Shown: in pieces, positions 58,687 to 64,000 of the stretch | Layout: each line of letters opens with the position of its first letter | Position numbering within the stretch: position 1 is the stretch's first letter | DNA from: Bradyrhizobium sp. Ce-3 | GTDB lineage: Bacteria > Pseudomonadota > Alphaproteobacteria > Rhizobiales > Xanthobacteraceae | Direction of reading: 5' to 3' | Assembly (NCBI RefSeq): GCF_022835695.1 | Contig: NZ_BQUV01000001.1 | Span: forward strand, 966,163 to 1,030,162 | Length of the DNA stretch: 64,000 nucleotides | Notes under the pieces: generated by a model | What the model was told of the DNA's origin: nothing | The model's database searches: none | The model's input: the letters and a program-made list of their open reading frames with translations, nothing else | Made by a program: the position numbers and the translations under genes

Positions 58687-61600
58687 TTAATGAAAATCCC
58701 GTGACGGCGGCAGGATGCGGACGTTGCGGGGGTGGCGGATTTTTTGCGGCGAGTTGTCGCCGTGGTCGCGCCGGTCGTCGTTGAGCGGCTCGATCAATGC
58801 CGGGCCCGTCGGCACCGGATGCTTGCGGGACAGGGATTCATTGGCGAGGCCGATCAGATCGTGCGAGCGGTCGGTCATGCGCTGCGCCACCAGATGCGTC
58901 ACCCCTTCGGGGCTGCTCTGGATATAGCCCTCGACCAGGATCAGCCGCGCGCCCATCACCTCCTTGCGGTACTGCTCCATCACCTTCGGCCACACCACGA
59001 TGTTGGCGATGCCAGTCTCGTCCTCCAGCGTCATGAACACGACGCCCTTGGCGCTGCCCGGCCGCTGCCGCACCAGCACCACACCGGCGCACCGGACGCG
59101 GCGGCGGTCGTTGCTCTGGTTGATGGTGTGGCAGGCGACGACGCGCTCTTTGGTGAACATCTCGCGCAAAAATTCCATCGGATGGCCCTTCAGCGACAGG
59201 CGGATGGTCTGATAGTCGGCGACCACCTGCTCGGGCCGCGGCATCTCCGGCAGCGGCTTGGCGCCTTCATCCGGCTGCTCGCGCGCGGTGGCAGCCAGAA
59301 ACAGCGGCAGCGGCACGTCGTCGGGCAGCCGCCGCACCGCCCACAGCGCCGCGCGGCGGTCGAGCCCGAGCGAGCGGAACGCATCGGCGTCGGCAAGCAG
59401 GATCAGCGCGCGCTTGGGCAGCGCGGTGTCGCGGGCGAAGTCTTCCAGCGAGGTGAAGGGTTTTCGGTTGCGCGCGGCGACGATGCGGTCGGCCCAGTCG
59501 AGCTCATCTCCGTCCAAGGCCACGCGGGAGGTGGGCGGGTTCCCTCCCCCCTTGCGGGGGAGGGTTAGGGAGAGGGGTAAGCCGCACGGGCGGTGGTCGT
59601 GGCTTACCCCTCTCTCCAACTGTCCCCCGCAAGGGGGGAGAGAGCCCATCCATTCGTGCCTCCCTGACTCACCTGCACGACGCAGCGTCTGCTGGAGAGA
59701 TTTCAACCGCTCCTCATCCTCATCCAGCCAGTGAAACCCGTCGATCTGGCGGAAGCCGAGCCGCACCGCGCAGTGATCGCCGACCTTCTCCTCCAGCGTG
59801 TTCTGTGCGAAGCTGAAGGAGACATCGACCTCGCGCACCGTGACGCCGTTGTTGCGGGCGTCGCCGACGATCTGCGCCGGGGCATAAAAGCCCATCGGCT
59901 GCGAGTTGAGCAGGCCGCAGCAGAACGCGTCGGGATGATGGTGCTTCAGCCATGAGGAGATGTAGACGAGCTGGGCGAAGCTCGCGGCATGGCTTTCCGG
60001 GAAGCCGTAGGAGCCAAAGCCCTTGATCTGGTCGAAGCAGCTGCGGGCGAAGTCCGGATCATAGCCGCGCGCCACCATGTTGCCGACCAGCTTCTCCTCG
60101 TAGCTGCCGATGGTGCCGAGATTGCGGAAGGTCGCCATCGAGCGGCGCAGGCCGTTGGCCTCCTCCGAGGTGAAATGCGCCGCCTCGATCGCGATCCGCA
60201 TCGCCTGCTCCTGGAACAGCGGGACGCCGAGCGTCTTGTGCAGGACATTGTAGAGCTCGTCCTTGTCGCCCTGGTCCGGCGCCGGCGATGGATAACTGAC
60301 CTTTTCCTGGCCGTTCCGCCGGCGCAGATAAGGATGCACCATGTCGCCCTGGATCGGGCCGGGACGCACGATCGCGACCTCGATGACGAGATCGTAGAAG
60401 GTGCGCGGCTTCAAGCGCGGCAGCATGTTCATCTGCGCCCGGCTCTCGACCTGGAACACACCGAGCGACTCGCCCCGGCACAGCATGTCGTAGACTTCCT
60501 TTTCGTCCTGCGGGACCGAGGCGAGTTCCCAGCGCTTGCCCTTGTGGTCATCGATCAGGTCAAAACATTTGCGGATGCAGGTCAGCATGCCCAGCGCCAG
60601 CACGTCGACCTTCATCATGTGAAGCGCGTCGACGTCGTCCTTGTCCCATTCGATGAAGGTGCGGTCGTCCATCGCGGCGTTGCCGATCGGCACGTAGCTG
60701 TCGAGCCGGTCCTGGGTCAGCACATAGCCGCCGACATGCTGCGAGAGATGGCGCGGAAACTCGATCAGCTCGGTGGCGAGCTCGACCGCGAGGTTGATCA
60801 TCGCATTTTTTGGATCGAGCCCGGCCTGCCGCACCTGCATGTCGTTGAGGCCCTTGCCCCAGCTGCCCCACACGGTGTCGGCCAGCGCCGCGGTGACGTC
60901 CTCGGTCAGCCCGAGCGCCTTGCCGACATCGCGGATCGCGCTGCGCGGGCGATAATGGATCACGGTGGCGATGATCGCGGCGCGGTGGCGGCCGTAGCGG
61001 CGGTAGACATATTGCATCACCTCCTCGCGCCGCGAGTGCTCGAAATCGACGTCGATGTCGGGCGGCTCCAGCCGCTCCTTGGAGATGAAGCGCTCGAACA
61101 GCAGGTCGACCTTGGTCGGGTCGACCGAGGTGACGCCGAGCACGTAGCACACCGCCGAATTCGCCGCCGAGCCCCGCCCCTGGCACAGGATGTTCTGGCT
61201 GCGCGCATAGCGCACGATGTCGTGCACGGTGAGGAAATAATGCGCGTATTTCAGCTCGGCGATCAGCGCGAGCTCCTTGTTCAGGGTGGCGCGCAGCTTG
61301 TCGTCGATCTCGCCGCCGAAATATTTGTCGACGCCGGCCCAGGTCAAATCCTCCAGATGCTGCTGCGCGGTCTTGCCCGGCGGCACCGGCTCGTCGGGAT
61401 ACTGGTATTTGAGCTGGTCGAGCGAGAAGGAGATGCGCGTAGCGAAGCGCATGGTCTCCGCGATCGCGTCCGGCAGGTCACGAAATAACCGCACCATCTC
61501 GTGCGCCGGCTTGAGGTGCCGTTCGGCATTGGCCTCGAGCCTGCGGCCGACCGCCTCGATCGTGGTCTTTTCGCGGATGCAGGTCAGCACGTCCTGCAGC

Positions 61601-62283
61601 GGGCGGCGTGCGGGATGGTGATAGAGCACCTCGTTGGTGGCGAGCAGCGGCACACCGGCGTCAATGGCGAGACCATGCAGCCGCGCGAGGCGGCGCCTGT
61701 CGTCGCCGCGATAGAGCAGGCTGGCGGCAAGCCAGACGCCGTCGGTGGCGCTGGCCTTCAGCCTTGCAAGCAGATCGAGCGTGCCTGCCTCCTCGAAACG
61801 ATGCGGCAGCGCCAGCACCAGGAGCTGGCCTTCGGCGAAGTCGAGGAGATCGGCGAGCTTCAGATGGCACTCGCCCTTCTCGATCCGCACGAATCCTTGT
61901 TGTGACGCGTTTTCTTCACGCGAACCGGCGTCCACTCCGCTGGAAAACGCTCTGTCGTCGCCACGCTTGCCGCGGGTGAGCAGCTGGCACAGCCGGCCAT
62001 AGGCGGCGCGATCGCGCGGATAGACCAGGATGTCGGGCGTGCCGTCGCTGAAGACGATGCGGGTGCCGATCAGAAGCTTGGGCGGATGGGCGACCTTCTC
62101 GCTGTCGAGCTCCTTCCAGGCGCGCACCACGCCGGCCAGCGTGTTGTGATCGGCAAGCCCGATCACGGGAATCCCGAGTTCGCTCGCCTGATGCACATAG
62201 GCGCGCGGATCGGAGCCGCCGCGCAGGAAGGAGAAATTGCTGGTGATGCCGATCTCGGCATAATCCGTTACGGGTGGTTTCAT
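58687..62283 (-). CDS. dnaE2: Error-prone DNA polymerase DnaE2 (ImuC)
   Basis: 1198 residues from the ATG at 62283, which overlaps the imuB stop (ATGA). It is a C-family polymerase alpha subunit of the translesion type: N-terminal PHP domain (TDYAEIGITSNFSFLRGGS), catalytic PDIDVDFEHSRREEV and GSAANSAVCYVLGVT. It acts with ImuA/ImuB after SOS induction to copy damaged DNA. The protein is about 100 residues longer than typical members, and two repeat-derived insertions are visible: residues ~110-127 (from a 52-bp repeat) and ~879-916 (from a 112-bp palindrome). The frame is intact throughout. The promoter lies beyond the window. Confidence 0.93.
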   Translation of the reverse strand: MKPPVTDYAEIGITSNFSFLRGGSDPRAYVHQASELGIPVIGLADHNTLAGVVRAWKELDSEKVAHPPKLLIGTRIVFSDGTPDILVYPRDRAAYGRLCQLLTRGKRGDDRAFSSGVDAGSREENASQQGFVRIEKGECHLKLADLLDFAEGQLLVLALPHRFEEAGTLDLLARLKASATDGVWLAASLLYRGDDRRRLARLHGLAIDAGVPLLATNEVLYHHPARRPLQDVLTCIREKTTIEAVGRRLEANAERHLKPAHEMVRLFRDLPDAIAETMRFATRISFSLDQLKYQYPDEPVPPGKTAQQHLEDLTWAGVDKYFGGEIDDKLRATLNKELALIAELKYAHYFLTVHDIVRYARSQNILCQGRGSAANSAVCYVLGVTSVDPTKVDLLFERFISKERLEPPDIDVDFEHSRREEVMQYVYRRYGRHRAAIIATVIHYRPRSAIRDVGKALGLTEDVTAALADTVWGSWGKGLNDMQVRQAGLDPKNAMINLAVELATELIEFPRHLSQHVGGYVLTQDRLDSYVPIGNAAMDDRTFIEWDKDDVDALHMMKVDVLALGMLTCIRKCFDLIDDHKGKRWELASVPQDEKEVYDMLCRGESLGVFQVESRAQMNMLPRLKPRTFYDLVIEVAIVRPGPIQGDMVHPYLRRRNGQEKVSYPSPAPDQGDKDELYNVLHKTLGVPLFQEQAMRIAIEAAHFTSEEANGLRRSMATFRNLGTIGSYEEKLVGNMVARGYDPDFARSCFDQIKGFGSYGFPESHAASFAQLVYISSWLKHHHPDAFCCGLLNSQPMGFYAPAQIVGDARNNGVTVREVDVSFSFAQNTLEEKVGDHCAVRLGFRQIDGFHWLDEDEERLKSLQQTLRRAGESGRHEWMGSLPPCGGQLERGVSHDHRPCGLPLSLTLPRKGGGNPPTSRVALDGDELDWADRIVAARNRKPFTSLEDFARDTALPKRALILLADADAFRSLGLDRRAALWAVRRLPDDVPLPLFLAATAREQPDEGAKPLPEMPRPEQVVADYQTIRLSLKGHPMEFLREMFTKERVVACHTINQSNDRRRVRCAGVVLVRQRPGSAKGVVFMTLEDETGIANIVVWPKVMEQYRKEVMGARLILVEGYIQSSPEGVTHLVAQRMTDRSHDLIGLANESLSRKHPVPTGPALIEPLNDDRRDHGDNSPQKIRHPRNVRILPPSRDFH
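59537..59648. repeat. 112-bp palindromic element inside dnaE2
   Basis: The element gggttccctcccccc ... gagagagccca has strongly complementary ends and is read through in frame, adding about 37 residues including CGLPLSLTLPRKGGGNPP. A close copy (one base shorter) lies in imuB at 63,802-63,912. The two differ at about ten positions. Confidence 0.85.
61903..61954. repeat. 52-bp repeat inside dnaE2
   Basis: It matches the intergenic copy at 11,991-12,042 in 46 of 52 positions, ungapped. Read in the dnaE2 frame it encodes residues ~110-127 (AFSSGVDAGSREENAS), which interrupt a conserved stretch between the PHP-domain segments ending GKRGDD and starting RIEKGECHL. Confidence 0.75.
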
Positions 62284-64000
62284 GCGAACAGCCCGTGCAC
62301 ATACCAGTTGGCCGGGACCGGCCTGCCCTCTTCGTCGCGCAGCTCGCTCTCGTAGAGGCCGTCGCGGAAGATCCAGAAGCGCTGGCCCTCGGCGTCCTCG
62401 ACGCGGAAGTAATCGCGCGTCAGCGCCGCGCCATCCTGCTTCCACCATTCCATCGCGATCCGCTCGGGGCCCTCGACCCGCACCACCGCGTGCAAGGCGC
62501 GCCGCCAGGTGAACTGGTGCGGCGGGCCGTCGGGCACACTCGCGAACGGCACCTTGATCGGCTCGGGCCGCTCGAACAGCCGCAAGGGTCGCAGCGGCGG
62601 CTCGCCGGCGACGCGCTCCGGCCAGGCGGCCGCGCTCGCCGCGGCCAGATGATGCTGCGCCGGCAGCGCCAGCGCCGATCGTTCGGGGACGTGGCTCTCC
62701 AGCGGCAGGTGCACGACGACGCGCTTTCCCCCGATGCGGGCAGCGATGCGGTCGATCAGCGCCGAGACCTCGTCATTGTCGTGCACCGACGCGTCGAGGT
62801 CGCGCTGCTGCTGCACCACGATCTCGGTACGGCCGGCGGCGAGACGAATGAGATCGAAGCCGAAGCCGGGATCGAGCGGGTCGCTCAGCGCATCGAGCCG
62901 CTCGCGGAACAGGCGGTCGATCATCTCGGGCCGCGTCACCGGCCGCCCGGTCTCGACCATGATCGCCGCGACCTTGCCGTCGGTGCGGAAGAAGCTCGCT
63001 TCCAATTGCCGGGCGCCCTTGCCCTGCTTGTCCATCGCCGCGACCAGCATTTTGGCGAGGCTCGAGAGCGTCAGCGCGATCACGGTGTCGGTCGCGACCG
63101 GTTCGGGGAAACGCTTCTCGACGATGTAATCCGGCAGCGGCTTGCGCGGGCTGATCGGGGCATCGCCCCGCCCGAGCGCATGGCCGAGCAAAGTAGTGAA
63201 AGCCGCGCCGAACCGCGCCGAGATTTCATGCGGCGCGCGCGCGGCGACATCGCCGATGGTCTTCAACCCGGCACGGCGCAGACCGGTGGTGACGGCAGGA
63301 TCGGCGCCGAGCGCCGACACCGGCAGCGGGCCGACCGCCCGCGCCTCCGCGCCATCGGCGATGACCTGCCCCGAGGCATAACGCGTCAGCGTGCGCGCCG
63401 CGATCGAGGTGCCGGCAATCGCGGCACTGACGGCAAAGCCGCGGCGGCTCAGCGCATGGGTGACGATCTGCAGCAGCGCGCGCTCGCCGCCGAACAGATG
63501 CGCGCAGCCGGTGATGTCGAGGAACAGGCCGTCAGGCGCGTCGAGCGCGACCAGCGGCGTGAAGCGGTCGCACCAGTCGGCGATGTCGTTCAGCGTCTTC
63601 AGATCGGCGGCGGGATCGGCGTCGTAGACGGTGAGTTCCGGACAGATCGCCCGCGCATTGGCGAGCGGCAGCCCGATCGACAGCCCCGCGCGCACCGCGG
63701 CCTCGTCGATGGCATGCAGCAGGATCGCGTTGTGGTCCTTTGCCACCACGACGCTGGGGAGAACATTGCTTGCCGCATTCGTAAGGGACGCATGAGCGGA
63801 CGGGTTCCCTCCCCCCTTGCGGGGGAGAGTTGGAGAGAGGGGTAAGCCGCTCGGGCGGTGCTCGTGGCCACCCCTCTCTCCAACTCTCCCCCGCAAGGGG
63901 GGAGAGAGCCCAGCCAATGTACTCACCTCACCTGAAGGTTCACCCAGTTCGCTTGCGACCAGCTCAGCTTGCGAGGCGATGTCCTGCGCGAGCTTGCGCT
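62280..64000 (-). CDS. imuB: ImuB, Y-family-like polymerase subunit (5' end outside)
   Basis: The gene runs off the right edge: the frame is open to base 64000, so the real start is outside. The visible 573 residues include KDHNAILLHAIDEAAVRAG, the Y-family-like palm/fingers (DGLFLDITGCAHLFGGERALL, where the catalytic acids of Y polymerases are usually degenerate in ImuB), and a C-terminal domain to FRDGLYESELRDEEGRPVP. ImuB is a scaffold that binds the sliding clamp and recruits DnaE2. Near the N terminus a 111-bp palindromic element is read through in frame (residues between GEPSGEVSTL and SAHASLTN). The stop overlaps dnaE2 (ATGA). Confidence 0.88.
   Translation of the reverse strand, partial: RKLAQDIASQAELVASELGEPSGEVSTLAGLSPPLRGRVGERGGHEHRPSGLPLSPTLPRKGGGNPSAHASLTNAASNVLPSVVVAKDHNAILLHAIDEAAVRAGLSIGLPLANARAICPELTVYDADPAADLKTLNDIADWCDRFTPLVALDAPDGLFLDITGCAHLFGGERALLQIVTHALSRRGFAVSAAIAGTSIAARTLTRYASGQVIADGAEARAVGPLPVSALGADPAVTTGLRRAGLKTIGDVAARAPHEISARFGAAFTTLLGHALGRGDAPISPRKPLPDYIVEKRFPEPVATDTVIALTLSSLAKMLVAAMDKQGKGARQLEASFFRTDGKVAAIMVETGRPVTRPEMIDRLFRERLDALSDPLDPGFGFDLIRLAAGRTEIVVQQQRDLDASVHDNDEVSALIDRIAARIGGKRVVVHLPLESHVPERSALALPAQHHLAAASAAAWPERVAGEPPLRPLRLFERPEPIKVPFASVPDGPPHQFTWRRALHAVVRVEGPERIAMEWWKQDGAALTRDYFRVEDAEGQRFWIFRDGLYESELRDEEGRPVPANWYVHGLFA
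63802..63912. repeat. 111-bp palindromic element inside imuB
   Basis: The same element as in dnaE2, one base shorter (63,802-63,912). It contributes about 37 residues (HRPSGLPLSPTLPRKGGG among them) and does not break the frame. The upstream frame (RKLAQDIASQAELVASEL) and downstream frame (VVVAKDHNAILLHAID) are both normal ImuB-like sequence. Confidence 0.85.

Noticed and set aside
58687-62283. dnaE2 as a pseudogene because of its insertions
   Set aside because: All three repeat-related segments are read in frame; no stop or frameshift is seen and the catalytic motifs are intact.
63926-63928. GTG as the true start of imuB
   Set aside because: The reading frame continues upstream without a stop to the window edge with ImuB-like sequence, so the GTG lies inside the gene and the palindrome is internal.

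Overview
The window comes from a high-GC alphaproteobacterium, most likely Bradyrhizobium or a close relative (Bradyrhizobiaceae). This rests on the family mix (TIGR03808/TIGR03809, DUF2336, DUF1491, DUF5330, MucR, NrsF, DUF1109), the imuA-imuB-dnaE2 type mutagenesis cassette, perfect CtrA boxes, and several kinds of short intergenic palindromic repeats that I associate with that genus. It looks chromosomal. I see no tRNA, rRNA, CRISPR array, transposase or integrase.

Layout. 0-6 kb: a partial gene, an MBL-fold hydrolase with a divergent LysR regulator, a lipoprotein, a divergent pair under two CtrA boxes (64-aa protein and DUF2336 protein), an Old Yellow Enzyme lacking one usual active-site His, and DUF1491. 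6-16.5 kb: ankyrin protein, a DivJ-like histidine kinase overlapping a peptidoglycan-binding protein, DUF5330, SufE, MucR, a membrane protein, a family-39 glycosyltransferase and a class II aldolase. 16.6-31 kb: M20 peptidase, HerA-like ATPase, the folate operon folP-folB-folK, and the methylmalonyl-CoA mutase group (mutA, a GFA-like gene, scpA, then meaB and pyroglutamyl peptidase). 30-38 kb: TIGR03808/TIGR03809, a candidate sRNA, two ECF sigma/anti-sigma pairs, a GGDEF protein and a second DUF2336 protein. 39-51 kb: enoyl-CoA hydratase, acetyl-CoA hydrolase/transferase family enzyme, TolC-like protein, amidohydrolase, an RND metal-efflux pump (permease plus adaptor) and a family III CoA-transferase.

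The most interesting stretch is 51.3-57.5 kb, an accessory island with visibly lower GC. It starts with a long structured repeat and then carries a three-gene unit: a CHAT-domain (caspase-like) protease with an intact His/Cys dyad, a 164-aa protein with one membrane segment, and a 149-aa protein with a proline-rich linker and a beta-rich domain. Beside it lies an HExxH peptidase-like gene whose last ~39 codons are a near-identical copy of the 3' end of the neighbouring GlcG/HbpS-like gene. The layout suggests a protease-triggered conflict or cell-suicide system that I cannot assign to a named type.

The right end (58.7-64 kb) holds dnaE2 and imuB, the SOS translesion polymerase cassette. Both genes carry repeat elements inserted in frame: a ~112-bp palindrome once in each gene, and a 52-bp repeat in dnaE2 that matches an intergenic copy at 11,991-12,042. 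The repeats therefore appear to have been converted into protein segments without breaking the genes.
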